64,000 nucleotides of DNA from Candidatus Marimicrobium litorale (GTDB lineage: Bacteria > Pseudomonadota > Gammaproteobacteria > Pseudomonadales > Halieaceae), in contig NZ_SHNO01000001.1 in NCBI RefSeq assembly GCF_026262645.1, positions 2,914,001-2,978,000 on the forward strand, given 5' to 3'. A program made the translations under genes and the position numbers. The notes beneath the pieces were generated by a model. The model saw nothing but the letters and a program-made list of their open reading frames with translations. It did not search any database and had not been told where the DNA came from. Positions 25,404 to 35,653 of this stretch are shown piece after piece. Positions within the stretch are counted from its first letter, which is position 1. Every line of letters starts with the position of its first letter.

Positions 25404-26486
25404 TTACTCCGCGTCGCTAGTGAGTGGACGGTTGATCGACCCCAGTTTTGATAATAGTTCGGCTACGGGGGCCGCCAGCCCGACCTGCGGTGGTCGCTGC
25501 AGGTTATACCAGAGCTGCCCTGTCGCTTCCATAACGGCGTCTGGGTCTTTGCCAAGCTCGATGAACACGGGCGTGATATCCAGATGATAGTGACTGAAAG
25601 TATGGCGGAATGGTTCACCTGTCTCGATGTTCTCCGCTGCCAGGCCCCACAGGCCGAGCGTGCGGGTGGTGTGATCGTCCGGCTGGTCGATTTCGGGAAA
25701 ACACCACAATCCGCCCCAGATGCCGCGCCCTGGTCTTTTTTCCAGCCAGACATCGCCGCTCCGGTTGCGCGCTATGAGGAAGCAGGTCGTTTTCACCGGC
25801 AGGCTTTTTTTCGGCTTTTTGCCCGGGTACTGTGTCTGATCGCCGTACAAGCGCGCTTCGCAGTCGCGGCGAACGGGGCAGTCTTCGCAGGCGGGAGCAC
25901 TGCGAGTGCATAGCGTGGCGCCCAGATCCATCATGGCCTGTGAGTAGTCTGCACAGCGCTCCGCGGGGGTGTACTGTTCGGCAATATCCCACAGACTTTG
26001 GTGAACTGCCGATCGGCCCGGCCAGCCCTCAACCCGGTGGTATCGAGCCAACACGCGTTTCACGTTACCGTCGAGAATGCTGGCGCGCTGGCCGAGGGCG
26101 ATGCTGAGAATTGCGCCGGCAGTGGAGCGCCCTATCCCAGGCAGATCACATAAACCTGCCAGTGTCGTGGGAAACTGTCCGTCCAGCTCGTGGGCCACCC
26201 GCTGAGCGCTGCGATGCAGGTTACGTGCCCGGGCGTAGTAGCCCAGCCCGGCCCACAGGTGTAAAACCTTGTCCTCTGGCGCCTCTGCCAGTGCCTGTAC
26301 CTGCGGTAGGGCGGCCATAAAGCGCTCGAAATAGGGAATAACCGTTTTGACCTGAGTCTGCTGCAGCATGATCTCTGATACCCAGACTCGATAGGGGGTG
26401 GTATCCCGCTGCCAGGGCAGATCCTTGCGGCCGTGCTGGTCAAACCACTCGAGTACGCGCGCGGCAAAGGTTTCGGGGGTTGGCAT
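25404..26486 (-). CDS. mutY: A/G-specific adenine glycosylase
   Basis: 360 residues. MutY removes adenine mispaired with 8-oxoguanine. The catalytic Glu is in [10 protein letters not shown], the helix-hairpin-helix is [12 protein letters not shown], and the catalytic Asp is in [12 protein letters not shown]. The [4Fe-4S] ligands [17 protein letters not shown] have the C-x6-C-x2-C-x5-C spacing. A Nudix-like C-terminal domain ([11 protein letters not shown]) reads 8-oxoguanine. ATG 26486 is preferred; a TTG at 26507 is in frame. The gene is divergent from hisB and probably co-transcribed with yggX. Confidence 0.96.
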   Translation of the reverse strand: MPTPETFAARVLEWFDQHGRKDLPWQRDTTPYRVWVSEIMLQQTQVKTVIPYFERFMAALPQVQALAEAPEDKVLHLWAGLGYYARARNLHRSAQRVAHELDGQFPTTLAGLCDLPGIGRSTAGAILSIALGQRASILDGNVKRVLARYHRVEGWPGRSAVHQSLWDIAEQYTPAERCADYSQAMMDLGATLCTRSAPACEDCPVRRDCEARLYGDQTQYPGKKPKKSLPVKTTCFLIARNRSGDVWLEKRPGRGIWGGLWCFPEIDQPDDHTTRTLGLWGLAAENIETGEPFRHTFSHYHLDITPVFIELGKDPDAVMEATGQLWYNLQRPPQVGLAAPVAELLSKLGSINRPLTSDAE

Positions 26487-26647
26487 CAGGCGTTTCGAGT
26501 TGTTCAACGGCCCGACAGGGTAATACGCGGCTCCTCTCGGTTCCAGTCAAAGTGCCAGCGTTTGAGCCTGAATTTAGCGCCCTCTTACCCTATACTAGGC
26601 GCCTTTTCCGGGCTCCTAAGGGCCCGAATGGATTAATGGAGATTCCC

Positions 26648-27238
26648 ATGGCGCGCAAGGCTACCGTATCGCGCGATACGTTGGAGACCCAGATTACCGC
26701 AGAGGTAGACCTGGATGGCTCTGGCACGGTCGAGTTCGATACCGGCATTCCTTTCCTCGAACACATGCTGGATCAGGTGGCGCGCCACGGTATGATCGAT
26801 TTACGTATCAAAGCCGTGGGCGACCTGCACATTGATGACCACCACACGGTTGAGGACATTGGTATAACCCTGGGCCAGGCGGTGGCCAAGGCAGCGGGCA
26901 GCAAGACGGGTATCTTTCGCTACGGCCACGCCTATGTGCCGCTGGATGAAGCCCTTTCGCGGGTGGTGGTCGATTTTTCCGGTCGCCCGGGACTAACCTA
27001 TCAGGTGCCGTTTACGCGGGCATCTATCGGGGGGTTTGACGTTGATCTTTTTCTCGAGTTTTTTCAGGGCTTCGTCAATCATGCATTGGTTACGCTGCAT
27101 GTGGATAACCTGCGCGGCGACAACAGCCATCACCAGGCCGAAACCGTGTTCAAGGCATTTGGTCGTGCCATGCGAATGGCGCTCACCACCGATCCGCGTA
27201 TGGCGGGCATAATGCCGTCCACCAAGGGTGTGCTGTAG
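26648..27238 (+). CDS. hisB: Imidazoleglycerol-phosphate dehydratase
   Basis: 196 residues, a monofunctional HisB (not the fused phosphatase-dehydratase of enterics). It dehydrates imidazole glycerol phosphate in histidine synthesis. Mn-binding histidines sit in the two typical motifs, [11 protein letters not shown] and [17 protein letters not shown]. The ATG at 26648 follows GGAG at proper spacing and gives the usual [11 protein letters not shown] start; the longer frame upstream is not conserved. First gene of the hisBHAF cluster. Confidence 0.97.
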   Translation: MARKATVSRDTLETQITAEVDLDGSGTVEFDTGIPFLEHMLDQVARHGMIDLRIKAVGDLHIDDHHTVEDIGITLGQAVAKAAGSKTGIFRYGHAYVPLDEALSRVVVDFSGRPGLTYQVPFTRASIGGFDVDLFLEFFQGFVNHALVTLHVDNLRGDNSHHQAETVFKAFGRAMRMALTTDPRMAGIMPSTKGVL

Positions 27239-27254
27239 GCCGGGAACAGAGTTT

Positions 27255-27905
27255 ATGAGTGGTCTTGTCGCCGTTATTGATTACGGTATGGGTAACCTTC
27301 ACTCGGTCGCCAGTGCCCTGCACCATGTGGGCGCTGACGAGGTGGTGGTGACTCATGATGCTGAACTGATCCGCAAGGCGGATCGTGTTGTGTTTCCGGG
27401 CGTGGGTGCAATCCGCGATTGCATGGGTGAAATCAAGCGCTTGCAGTGTGATGAGCTGCTGACGCAAGCGCTTACTGAGCAGCGTGTTCCCGTGCTGGCG
27501 ATTTGTGTCGGTCTGCAGGCCATGATGAGTTGCTCGCAAGAAAATGGTGGCGTCGATTGCCTCGATATTATTCCCGGGGAAGTCCGCTATTTTGGCAATC
27601 CACTTTCGGATGCAGAGGGCAATCGGCTCAAGGTCCCCCACATGGGCTGGAACGCCGTATGCCAGAAAAGACAGCACCCTCTGTGGCAGGGTATTGCCGA
27701 CATGACCCGCTTCTATTTCGTACACAGTTATTATGTGCACGCCGAAGACCGCAGCCTGCTGGCGGCCAGCGTTGAGTACGGTGTCAGTGCCGATGCAGCG
27801 CTGGCCCGCGATAATCTTTTCGCCGTGCAGTTTCACCCGGAGAAGAGTGCAGGCGCGGGCCTGCAATTATTACGTAACTTTATAGGGTGGAACGGTACAT
27901 GCTGA
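27255..27905 (+). CDS. hisH: Imidazole glycerol phosphate synthase, glutaminase subunit
   Basis: 216 residues. HisH releases ammonia from glutamine for HisF. The nucleophile is Cys84 in [10 protein letters not shown], and the His-Glu pair is in [17 protein letters not shown] and FPGVGAIRD are family marks. The start [14 protein letters not shown] at 27255 fits. Its 3' end overlaps the hisA start by 7 bases, indicating translational coupling inside the cluster. Confidence 0.97.
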   Translation: MSGLVAVIDYGMGNLHSVASALHHVGADEVVVTHDAELIRKADRVVFPGVGAIRDCMGEIKRLQCDELLTQALTEQRVPVLAICVGLQAMMSCSQENGGVDCLDIIPGEVRYFGNPLSDAEGNRLKVPHMGWNAVCQKRQHPLWQGIADMTRFYFVHSYYVHAEDRSLLAASVEYGVSADAALARDNLFAVQFHPEKSAGAGLQLLRNFIGWNGTC

Positions 27906-28636
27906 TTATTCCCGCGATCGACCTCAAGGATGGTCAGTGTGTGCGCCTGCGCCAGGGGATGATGGACGACAGCACGGTGTTTTCCGATGATCCAGTGGCG
28001 GTGGCAGCCCGCTGGGTAGACGCCGGTTGTCGCCGCTTGCACCTGGTGGATCTCAACGGTGCTTTTGCCGGTGAGCCTGTCAATGGTGATGTTGTTACAG
28101 CCATAGCCGCTGCTTACCCGAACTTACCGATACAGATTGGCGGGGGTATCCGCAATCTCGATACTATCGAGCACTATGTTCGCGCCGGTGTCAGTTACGT
28201 CATCATAGGAACCAAAGCCGTGAAAGAACCTGCCTTTGTGGCAGAGGCCTGCGCAGCGTTCCCCGGAAGGGTGATCGTTGGTCTCGACGCAAAAGAGGGC
28301 TTGGTTGCGACAGATGGTTGGGCGGAGGTTTCAGACGTCAAAGCCACTGATCTGGCCAAGCGGTTCGAGGCAGACGGTGTCAGTGCGATCGTTTATACAG
28401 ATATTGCCCGCGACGGCATGATGCAGGGTGTCAATGTCGATGCCACCGTCATGATGGCTGAGGCATCCAGTATCCCCGTGATTGCCTCAGGCGGAATTAC
28501 CAATATCAAAGATATCAAGGCGCTCAGTGCTGTGGCCAGCGCCGGCATCTGTGGTGCAATTACTGGCCGAGCGATTTACGAGGGTACGCTTGATGTGGCC
28601 GAGGCGCAGCGGCTCTGTGATGAGGCAACAGGGTGA
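27899..28636 (+). CDS. hisA: Phosphoribosylformimino-AICAR ribotide isomerase
   Basis: 245 residues with a TIM-barrel fold. It catalyses the Amadori isomerisation of ProFAR. The N-terminal catalytic Asp is in [15 protein letters not shown] and the second Asp in [14 protein letters not shown]; phosphate loops GGGIRN and ASGGITN are present. The start overlaps hisH; the end overlaps hisF by 4 bases. Confidence 0.97.
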   Translation: MLIIPAIDLKDGQCVRLRQGMMDDSTVFSDDPVAVAARWVDAGCRRLHLVDLNGAFAGEPVNGDVVTAIAAAYPNLPIQIGGGIRNLDTIEHYVRAGVSYVIIGTKAVKEPAFVAEACAAFPGRVIVGLDAKEGLVATDGWAEVSDVKATDLAKRFEADGVSAIVYTDIARDGMMQGVNVDATVMMAEASSIPVIASGGITNIKDIKALSAVASAGICGAITGRAIYEGTLDVAEAQRLCDEATG

Positions 28637-29406
28637 GTCTCGCCAAGCGCATTATTCCCTGCCTTGACGTTGACGGCGGTCGCGTTGTGAAGGGCGTGAA
28701 CTTTGTTGGTATCCGTGATGCGGGTGATCCGGTCGAAATCGCCATGCGGTACAACGAGCAGGGGGCAGATGAGATTACCTTTCTCGATATTACGGCAAGT
28801 CATGAAGGCCGAGACACCACCGTACACACCGTGGAGCAAATCGCAGAGCACGTATTCATTCCACTGACGGTGGGGGGCGGCATTCGCTCTGTAGAGGATA
28901 TTCGCACCATGCTGAATGCGGGCGCTGACAAGGTTAGTATTAATACCGCGGCAATACACAATCCCGAGCTTGTGCGTGAATCCGCGGAGAAGTTTGGTTC
29001 GCAGTGCATCGTTGTGGCTATTGATGCGAAGCGAGTCGATGATGTCGATGGAAAACCCCGCTGGGAAATTTTTACCCACGGTGGGCGCAAACCTACGGGT
29101 ATTGATGCAGTCGAATGGGCGCAGAAAATGGCTGACCTGGGTGCAGGTGAAATTCTCCTGACCAGCATGGATCGGGATGGTACCAAGAACGGTTTTGAAC
29201 TGGGCGTGACGCGTGCGATTAGCGAAGCAGTAGAAATTCCGGTCATCGCATCAGGCGGTGTGGGCAACCTGGATCACTTGGTAGATGGCATTATTGAGGG
29301 TGGCGCAGACGCGGTTCTGGCGGCGAGTATATTCCACTTCGGTGAGTACAGCGTGCCGCAGGCGAAGGCACACATGGCTGCCCGAGGTATTGAAGTGCGT
29401 CTCTGA
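28633..29406 (+). CDS. hisF: Imidazole glycerol phosphate synthase, cyclase subunit
   Basis: 257 residues, TIM barrel. It joins with HisH to make imidazole glycerol phosphate and AICAR. The catalytic Asp residues are in [15 protein letters not shown] and [11 protein letters not shown]; phosphate sites VGGGIRS and ASGGVGN are clear. It starts at GTG overlapping the hisA stop (GTGA), so it is probably translated by coupling. It is the last gene of the cluster; hisI and hisE are not in the window after it, and the next gene is convergent. Confidence 0.97.
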   Translation: MSLAKRIIPCLDVDGGRVVKGVNFVGIRDAGDPVEIAMRYNEQGADEITFLDITASHEGRDTTVHTVEQIAEHVFIPLTVGGGIRSVEDIRTMLNAGADKVSINTAAIHNPELVRESAEKFGSQCIVVAIDAKRVDDVDGKPRWEIFTHGGRKPTGIDAVEWAQKMADLGAGEILLTSMDRDGTKNGFELGVTRAISEAVEIPVIASGGVGNLDHLVDGIIEGGADAVLAASIFHFGEYSVPQAKAHMAARGIEVRL

Positions 29407-29430
29407 GGGCCGCAACGAATGCGCCGTCGC

Positions 29431-30744
29431 TCAGGATTCTCCCGCTACTGCTGAGGCATTACTGTCGCGGCGCATACCGAGAATATTGATGCCTTTCAAT
29501 AGGGCGAGTGCCTCGTACAGCTGGTTGTCGCTGGATAATAATCCGCTGCTGGCCCTGCGGACATCGTCCCTGTTTTTCTGGTTGGCGTTATCGAGATGGC
29601 CGGACAGGTCTGCTTCTTTCACTTGCCGCCGAGTGTTTAGGGCGGTAACAGTCGCCCTTTCAACCAGAATGTCTGGCACGATGCCCTCGGCCTGAATGGA
29701 GCGGCCATTAGGTGTGAAATACAGGGCGGTGGTGAGCTTGATCGCCCGTGAATCTGATAGCGGTAGAACAGTTTGCACCGAACCCTTACCAAAGCTTTCG
29801 GTTCCCATAATGACAGCCCGACTGTGGTCCTGCAGCGCGCCGGCGACAATTTCGGAGGCACTCGCGGAACCCTGGTTGATCAGTACCACTATGGGTATGC
29901 CATCCGTAATATCTAGCGGGTCTGCACTGTAGGACACGTCTGCGTCTTCCACCCGTCCCTCGGTATAGACCACGGTGCCCCCGTTGAGAAACAGGCTGGC
30001 TACGTCGACACTGGAGCGCAAAATGCCGCCAGGATTATTGCGTAGATCCAGTACGAGGCCTTTCAGCTTTTCCTCTGACTGCAGCTTTTGCAAAGCCTCT
30101 CTTACATCAGTGCCGGTGCGGCGCTGAAATTGCGCTACCCGGATATAGCCATAGCCGTTTTCTAGCCAGCGCTCGCGCACACTGGCGACCTTGATGGTGT
30201 CTCGCACCAGCTTCACTTCAAACGGTTGGCTTTGACCCGTTCGTCCGATAGTCAGGTCTATATTGCTCCCTTTGGGGCCGCGCATGATATCGATCGCTTC
30301 GTTCAGCGACATGCCCTTGGCTGGCACGTTATCAAGCTTGAGTATGATGTCGCCGCTTTGCAGACCTGCTGCCTCTGCGGGTGAGCCATCGATGGGAGAG
30401 ATGACTTTGACGTAGCCGTTCTCCATGCCCACCTCAATGCCCAGACCACTGAACTCCCCCTTGGTGGTGTCCTGCAAGCTCTTGAAGGCGTCTCGGGTCA
30501 TGTACATGGAATGTGGGTCCAGCCCCATCAGCATCCCCTGTATGGCGTACTCCAACAAGGTGCTGTCATCGATTTCCTCGACATAGCCCTCACGAATCTG
30601 GTTGTATACTTCGGCGAAAGTGCGCAGTTCATCTAACGGTATGGCGCCCTGCTCCTTGGCCAGCGCAGTGGATGTTACAACGACGAGAGTGATTGCGGCG
30701 AGAAGGCCAGCCAGCGGTTGGTAAAGCGGGGAAAGACGGCGCAT
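29431..30744 (-). CDS. ctpA: Carboxyl-terminal processing protease (S41)
   Basis: 437 residues. A signal peptide (about 1-29, ending TSTALA) leads to a PDZ domain (GYVKVISPIDGSPAEAAGLQSGD) and an S41 catalytic domain. The catalytic Ser is in NQGSASASEIVAGAL and the Lys in GTESFGKGSVQTV. It would act in the periplasm, cutting proteins at their C-termini. ATG 30744 is preferred over a TTG at 30765, since AAGGG sits upstream. Last gene of the gpmI-envC-ctpA set. Confidence 0.94.
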   Translation of the reverse strand: MRRLSPLYQPLAGLLAAITLVVVTSTALAKEQGAIPLDELRTFAEVYNQIREGYVEEIDDSTLLEYAIQGMLMGLDPHSMYMTRDAFKSLQDTTKGEFSGLGIEVGMENGYVKVISPIDGSPAEAAGLQSGDIILKLDNVPAKGMSLNEAIDIMRGPKGSNIDLTIGRTGQSQPFEVKLVRDTIKVASVRERWLENGYGYIRVAQFQRRTGTDVREALQKLQSEEKLKGLVLDLRNNPGGILRSSVDVASLFLNGGTVVYTEGRVEDADVSYSADPLDITDGIPIVVLINQGSASASEIVAGALQDHSRAVIMGTESFGKGSVQTVLPLSDSRAIKLTTALYFTPNGRSIQAEGIVPDILVERATVTALNTRRQVKEADLSGHLDNANQKNRDDVRRASSGLLSSDNQLYEALALLKGINILGMRRDSNASAVAGES

Positions 30745-30839
30745 GGGGGCCCTTAAACCAGTCAAATAAAGAATGGCAAGTGTAACCTATTTCCCACGAT
30801 GTGCGTCAAATAGGTATTTTCACTGGCGGGGGCAGGTGT

Positions 30840-31997
30840 TTACTTGCACCACTTCGCCGGATCCACAGGTTTGCCCTCGTGTCTCACCTCGAAGTAAAGG
30901 GCGGGGTCCTCTGCACCGCCACTGTTGCCGACTGTACTGACGGACGAGCCTGCCGACACCCATTCCCCAACGTTTCTGGTCAGGCTTTCATTGTGGGCGT
31001 ACAGGCTCATGTACCCCTCCCCGTGATCGATGATCAACAGCAGGCCGGAACCTCGTAACCAGTCGGCGTACACCACTCTGCCCTGATGAATCGCCCGCAC
31101 GACGGTGCCCTGTTGGGCGGGGATGGTCACGCCCTGCCAGCGCATCTTGCCCTGGTTACGGGGCTGATTGAAGCGGTTGCTTGTGTTGCCAGTCACCGGC
31201 CAGACCATTTTGCCGCGGGCACTCCGGAACGCTTTGTAGTTTTCGGGTACCGCGAGCTCCGTGACCGCCTCACGAATGGCGCTCAATAATTCTTCCAGTT
31301 GCTTGCGGTCCTGTCGCTTCGCCTCGAGCTTCGCGTTTTTGCCGATGATACTTTGCGCCAATGCCTGCGTTGCTCTTTTGCGCTGTGCCTGTGCAGCGAT
31401 GAGCTCGGTCTGCTGTTTTTGCAGTGCGTAGCCGCGTTGCTCCAGTGCGGTGAGACTGAGATCGATGCGAGCTTGTAATGCTTGAAGTTTGTGCAGTGCG
31501 CTCCGGTAGTCTTCCAGCAGTGTATTTCTTGCTGTCAATAAATAACGGTAGTAGGCCAGCGAGCGTGCCATAGCGTGCGGGTTTTCCTGATTAAGGAGAA
31601 TTTTGAGTTGTCCCTGACGACCCATTTTCCAGGCACTTCGAATCTCTTGCGCGATGCGATCTCTCTGTTTATCCAGCGCCGCCTGCTGTTCCGAGCGATC
31701 TCTCTCCAGGGCCGACAGTGCTTCTTGCTCTGCTGTCAGCTCGGCTTTGTTCCGATTGACATCCCGGCTCAGTGCGCCCAGATCGACTTCCGCATCACGT
31801 AACTGCTTTAGCAGATTATTTTGTCGGTTGGTGGCGCTGGAAAGCTCCTCGCTTATTTGCGTAATCTCAATTTCCAGTTGTTCGAGTTGCTTTCGCGTGT
31901 CATTTTCGGACTGGCCCAGCGCTTCGTGTGCCGAGAATAAAAGTGCGAGGACAGGCAGAATTGCGTGACAAAGCTGTTTGCAATGGGTTTCAGGCAT
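30840..31997 (-). CDS. envC: EnvC-like murein hydrolase activator
   Basis: 385 residues: signal peptide (cleavage near HEALG-Q), a long coiled coil (about 30-250, rich in E, Q, L, K), and a C-terminal LytM/M23 domain. The LytM fold is clear (GVTIPAQQGTVVRAIHQGRVVYADWLRGSGLLLII and DPALYFEVRHEGKPVDP). The zinc ligands of active M23 peptidases are missing: the first HxxxD site reads NRFNQPR. This matches EnvC, which does not cut murein itself but activates amidases AmiA/AmiB at the division site. It lies between gpmI and ctpA, an arrangement widely kept in Gammaproteobacteria. Confidence 0.9.
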   Translation of the reverse strand: MPETHCKQLCHAILPVLALLFSAHEALGQSENDTRKQLEQLEIEITQISEELSSATNRQNNLLKQLRDAEVDLGALSRDVNRNKAELTAEQEALSALERDRSEQQAALDKQRDRIAQEIRSAWKMGRQGQLKILLNQENPHAMARSLAYYRYLLTARNTLLEDYRSALHKLQALQARIDLSLTALEQRGYALQKQQTELIAAQAQRKRATQALAQSIIGKNAKLEAKRQDRKQLEELLSAIREAVTELAVPENYKAFRSARGKMVWPVTGNTSNRFNQPRNQGKMRWQGVTIPAQQGTVVRAIHQGRVVYADWLRGSGLLLIIDHGEGYMSLYAHNESLTRNVGEWVSAGSSVSTVGNSGGAEDPALYFEVRHEGKPVDPAKWCK

Positions 31998-32030
31998 TAC
32001 CTTGTCCCCCTGAATAATCGCACTGGCAGC

Positions 32031-33590
32031 TTAGACGTGCTCGTCAAGCAGGCTGTTGCCTGTCATCTCATCGGGCTGTCGCATTTCCATCATGCTCAGC
32101 AGGGTGGGCGCAATATCAGCGAGAATGCCGCCGCTGGATTTGAGGGTGCGTTGCTTTGATCCAACATAGATCAGGGGCACCAGATCGGTCGTATGCTGGG
32201 TGTGCCGCTGACCAGATTCGTAATCCAGCATTTGTTCACAGTTGCCGTGATCTGCAGTAATCAAAGCTTGGCCGCCGGCTTCATGAAGCGCATGTTCTAC
32301 CCTTCCCAGGCAAGTATCCAGTGTTTCCACAGCCTTGATTGCGGCCTCGTACACGCCAGTGTGCCCGACCATGTCGCCGTTGGCGTAGTTACAAACGATC
32401 AGGTCATATTGTTTGGAGCCGATCGCACGAACCAGTTCGTCGGTCAGTTCCACTGCACTCATTTCGGGCTGAAGGTCATAGGTGGCGACGTCTGGCGAGG
32501 GGATCAACTTGCGGTCTTCCCCTGCGAATTCCTTTTCGCGCCCGCCACTGAAAAAAAACGTCACGTGAGCGTATTTTTCTGTCTCGGCAATGCGGAGCTG
32601 CGTCATACCGCGCTGTGCTAAATAGTCACCTAACACATTATCCAGTTTCTGCGGTCCGTAGGCACAGTTGGCGTCGATGTCATCGGCGTAGGCCGTTGTC
32701 ATAACAAAGTCGGTAAGCTCGGGCGCCGCGGTTCGCGTGAAACCGCTGAAAGAGGAGTCAGTGAATGCTTGGGTGAGTTGCCGCGCCCTATCGGCGCGGA
32801 AATTCATGAAGAGCACGGCATCGCCATCGCTCACTTTTGCGGGGGTTTGTGTTTCGTCAGCTATAACGGTGGGCAGAACGAACTCATCGGTCTCGTCTCT
32901 GTTGTAGGCGGACGCAAGCGCGTCGGTTGCGTTCGCGCTGCGGTGTTCGGCCGTGCCCTCGGCAAGGAGTCGGTAAGCTAGTTCTATTCGCTCCCAGCGC
33001 TTGTCACGGTCCATGGCGTAATAGCGTCCGCATAGAGAGGCGACACGACCGCAGCCCAGCTCTTTGAACAGTGTGTCAGCTTTTTGCAGTGAGTCACCGG
33101 CACTGCGCGGCGGTGTGTCGCGACCGTCCAGGAACGCGTGGAGGTAGACTTTTTTAGCGCCGCGGTCGGCGGCGAGCCGGATGGCGGCAAAAACCTGCTG
33201 CTCGTGACTGTGCACTCCGCCCGGTGAGAGTAGTCCGAAAATATGAACTGCGCCGCCGGTCGCAACCGCGTTGTCGATAGCGCGATTGTAGGCCGGGTTT
33301 TCGTTAAAGCTGCCATCGCGAATGGCCTGATCGATGCGCGAAATATTCTGGTAGACAACACGGCCAGCGCCGAGACTCATATGGCCGACCTCTGAATTGC
33401 CCATTTGCCCGCCGGGCAGGCCTACGTCTTCTCCTGAGGCGGATATGAGTGTGTGCGAGGTGTCGCGCCACAGCCGGTCCCACACCGGGGTATCGGCGTT
33501 GGCGATGGCGTTGTCACGGCGATCTTCGCGGTGTCCCCAGCCATCGAGGATGACCAGTACAGTGGGTGTTTTTTTGTTGGCGTGATTCAT
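32031..33590 (-). CDS. gpmI: 2,3-bisphosphoglycerate-independent phosphoglycerate mutase
   Basis: 519 residues, close to the E. coli length of 514. It interconverts 3- and 2-phosphoglycerate in glycolysis, Mn-dependent. The nucleophile Ser is in QMGNSEVGH. Metal-site motifs include [32 protein letters not shown] and ITADHGNCE. The ATG at 33590 ([19 protein letters not shown]) is the family start; the frame open upstream of it is not conserved. First gene of the gpmI-envC-ctpA cluster and divergent from the rhodanese gene. Confidence 0.97.
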   Translation of the reverse strand: MNHANKKTPTVLVILDGWGHREDRRDNAIANADTPVWDRLWRDTSHTLISASGEDVGLPGGQMGNSEVGHMSLGAGRVVYQNISRIDQAIRDGSFNENPAYNRAIDNAVATGGAVHIFGLLSPGGVHSHEQQVFAAIRLAADRGAKKVYLHAFLDGRDTPPRSAGDSLQKADTLFKELGCGRVASLCGRYYAMDRDKRWERIELAYRLLAEGTAEHRSANATDALASAYNRDETDEFVLPTVIADETQTPAKVSDGDAVLFMNFRADRARQLTQAFTDSSFSGFTRTAAPELTDFVMTTAYADDIDANCAYGPQKLDNVLGDYLAQRGMTQLRIAETEKYAHVTFFFSGGREKEFAGEDRKLIPSPDVATYDLQPEMSAVELTDELVRAIGSKQYDLIVCNYANGDMVGHTGVYEAAIKAVETLDTCLGRVEHALHEAGGQALITADHGNCEQMLDYESGQRHTQHTTDLVPLIYVGSKQRTLKSSGGILADIAPTLLSMMEMRQPDEMTGNSLLDEHV

Positions 33591-33818
33591 GGCTTGATGA
33601 TCGGTCTGAAGGCCTGAGTAATTGCTACAGTGCGTCATTTTACCCTGTCTTGGGCGACTGCGCATTGCTGCTTGTATGACGTTCGGGCGGGACTGGCTGC
33701 ACCCCGGTATAGCCTGTATACTGGGGTTCCGGCGACTGGTCTTAAGCAGGAACAGCGCCCGCGGCCCGCCGCCTCGCGACGACAACCTTACTTATCCGCA
33801 GGAATTAAGCGCAACAGC

Positions 33819-34232
33819 ATGGCACTATTTCTAGAATTTCTGGCACAACAGTGGATCCAGGTCGCTGCTCTGTTGGCATTGGTCGCAATGCTGGTCTTTC
33901 ATGAGTCGCGCAAGGGAGGGGCGTCAGTTTCGCCGCAACAGGCCATAAACCAGGTGAACGCCGAGGACGGTATATTCCTCGATTTGCGTGACGCTGCAGA
34001 ATTTAACAAAGGACATATTGTAGACGCGGTCAACATCCCTGCTACTAAGCTGCCCGAGCGCATGGTAGAGCTGGAGAAGTACAAGGAAAAACCCGTGGTA
34101 CTGGTGTGTAAGATGGGGCAGCAATCCGGCGCTGCAGGCAAGCAGCTGCGAGCCGCGGGTTACACCCGTGTGTCGAGGATGGCAGGCGGCATGATGGAGT
34201 GGGGCAACCTGCAACTGCCGGTGGTTTCATGA
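33819..34232 (+). CDS. Membrane-anchored rhodanese-like protein (YibN type)
   Basis: 137 residues: an N-terminal transmembrane segment (about 8-27, VAALLALVAMLVF) followed by one rhodanese domain. The active-site loop has Cys in VLVCKMGQQSG. GIFLDLRDAAEFNKGHIVDAVNIP is the typical early motif. It may move sulphur or sense redox at the membrane. The gene precedes grxC and secB, as YibN does in E. coli. The ATG at 33819 gives the conserved start; the frame is open to 33630 but not conserved. Confidence 0.9.
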   Translation: MALFLEFLAQQWIQVAALLALVAMLVFHESRKGGASVSPQQAINQVNAEDGIFLDLRDAAEFNKGHIVDAVNIPATKLPERMVELEKYKEKPVVLVCKMGQQSGAAGKQLRAAGYTRVSRMAGGMMEWGNLQLPVVS

Positions 34233-34269
34233 GCACGCCGTATTTTAGTCCTGACCTGCCGAGCGTGGC

Positions 34270-34539
34270 ATGACTGCGCCGATAACGCTTTACACGACGC
34301 AGCGCTGCCCTTACTGCCTGCGCGCAAGAGCGCTGTTGGATAATAAGGGCGCTGCCTACCGTGATATCGCGGTGGATGGTGCTCCTGAACTGCGGCGTGA
34401 AATGATGGAACGCAGCGGTCGCCGCACCGTGCCGCAGATCTGGATAGGCGAGCAGCATATTGGCGGATTCGATGACCTGTACCGGCTGGAAATTGCCGGT
34501 CAACTGGATTTACTTCTCGGGCCGGACAGCGGTTCCTGA
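34270..34539 (+). CDS. grxC: Glutaredoxin 3
   Basis: 89 residues with the dithiol active site CPYC near residue 13, the cis-Pro loop RTVPQIWIG, and GGFDDL binding glutathione. It reduces disulphides and mixed glutathione disulphides. A 14-codon frame starting at 34229 overlaps the end of the rhodanese gene (ATGAGC) and closes just at the grxC ATG; it might serve only to couple translation. Confidence 0.96.
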   Translation: MTAPITLYTTQRCPYCLRARALLDNKGAAYRDIAVDGAPELRREMMERSGRRTVPQIWIGEQHIGGFDDLYRLEIAGQLDLLLGPDSGS

Positions 34540-34566
34540 TTCATTTAATTACCGGAGGATGGCTTG

Positions 34567-35052
34567 ATGGCTGAAGAACAGGCAGGCGGTGCGCAACAGC
34601 GACCAGAGCAGCAGTTTACCATGCAGAAAATCTACACCAAGGACCTGTCCTTTGAATCGCCTGCTACTCCTGCGATTTTCACCAAACAGTGGCAGCCCAC
34701 GCTCTCGGTGGATCTCAATACCCGCAGCGGATCGATCGATGAAGAGGGAAATTTTGAAGTTGTTCTGTCCATCACTGTCACTGCGAAGATGGATGAAGAA
34801 ACCGGCTTCCTGATCGAAGTGCATCAGGCCGGCGTTTTCCTGGTTCGCGGATTCCAGCCTGACGAATTGAAACGTATTCTGGGAACCGCGGCGCCGAATG
34901 TCCTGTTTCCTTACGCCCGCGAAGCGATTGACGCGTTTTGTATCAAAGGTGGTTTCCCGCCACTGATGCTTGCGCCCGTTAACTTTGAGGCCGTTTACCA
35001 GCAGGCCCAGGCGCAGGCGCAAGCCGGCGCGGGAGAAACTGCTTCCCACTAG
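34567..35052 (+). CDS. secB: Protein-export chaperone SecB
   Basis: 161 residues. It binds unfolded preproteins and delivers them to SecA. Matches: FTMQKIYTKDLSFESP, the NTRSG segment, and CIKGGFPPLMLAPVNFEAVY near the end. ATG 34567 has GGAGG at good spacing; the TTG three bases before is less likely. It ends in a Gln/Ala-rich tail. Third gene of the rhodanese-grxC-secB cluster, facing trmL. Confidence 0.97.
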   Translation: MAEEQAGGAQQRPEQQFTMQKIYTKDLSFESPATPAIFTKQWQPTLSVDLNTRSGSIDEEGNFEVVLSITVTAKMDEETGFLIEVHQAGVFLVRGFQPDELKRILGTAAPNVLFPYAREAIDAFCIKGGFPPLMLAPVNFEAVYQQAQAQAQAGAGETASH

Positions 35053-35095
35053 GCCATGGGCACGTTTCTTCTCGCCCGACCCTGTGGGTTGTGAG

Positions 35096-35560
35096 CTATT
35101 CCAGCCCGGGAAAGTTTACCTGTCGCAGGGCTTCATAGAGCACCAGTGCAGCGGCATTACTTAGGTTCAGGCTGCGACTGTCACTGCGCATGGGGATGCG
35201 CAGTGTGCCGCTCGGGCCCAGTTCGTCGAGAATGGATGTGGGTAGTCCGCGGGTCTCAGGACCGAAAAGCAGCGCGTCTCCTTCGCGGTAGTCAATCCGA
35301 TGATACGCGGTGCCACCCCTTGTCGAGGCGGCGAACACTCGCGGGTTGCCAGTCTCCCGACGAAAATGAGCCAGGTTGGGGTGAACCTTTACCTGCGCGA
35401 ATTCACGGTAGTCCAGCCCCGCCCGGCGCAGTTTCTTGTCTTCCAGGTCAAAACCGAGGGGCTCGATCAGATGCAGGGCACAGCCGGTATTGGCACACAG
35501 GCGGATGATGTTCCCCGTATTGGGCGGGATCTCGGGTTCAAACAGTACGATTTTGAACAT
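35096..35560 (-). CDS. trmL: tRNA (cytidine/uridine-34-2'-O)-methyltransferase TrmL
   Basis: 154 residues of the SPOUT class. It methylates the ribose of the wobble base in tRNA-Leu isoacceptors. Knot motifs are FEPEIPPNTGNIIRLCANTG, LLFGPETRGLP and IPMRSDSRSLNLSNAAALVLYEALRQ. ATG 35560 (MFKIVLFEPE) is the usual start; GTG/ATG codons 12 bases upstream are also in frame. It converges with secB, leaving about 40 bases between. Confidence 0.95.
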   Translation of the reverse strand: MFKIVLFEPEIPPNTGNIIRLCANTGCALHLIEPLGFDLEDKKLRRAGLDYREFAQVKVHPNLAHFRRETGNPRVFAASTRGGTAYHRIDYREGDALLFGPETRGLPTSILDELGPSGTLRIPMRSDSRSLNLSNAAALVLYEALRQVNFPGLE

Positions 35561-35653
35561 AGGGTATCGCATACAGGGAAGCCAGCGCCCTTTTTCTCAG
35601 ATTTTGGGCCCTGAGCAAAGCTTATTTGAGCCGTAAATGTACGCTGTGTCCTG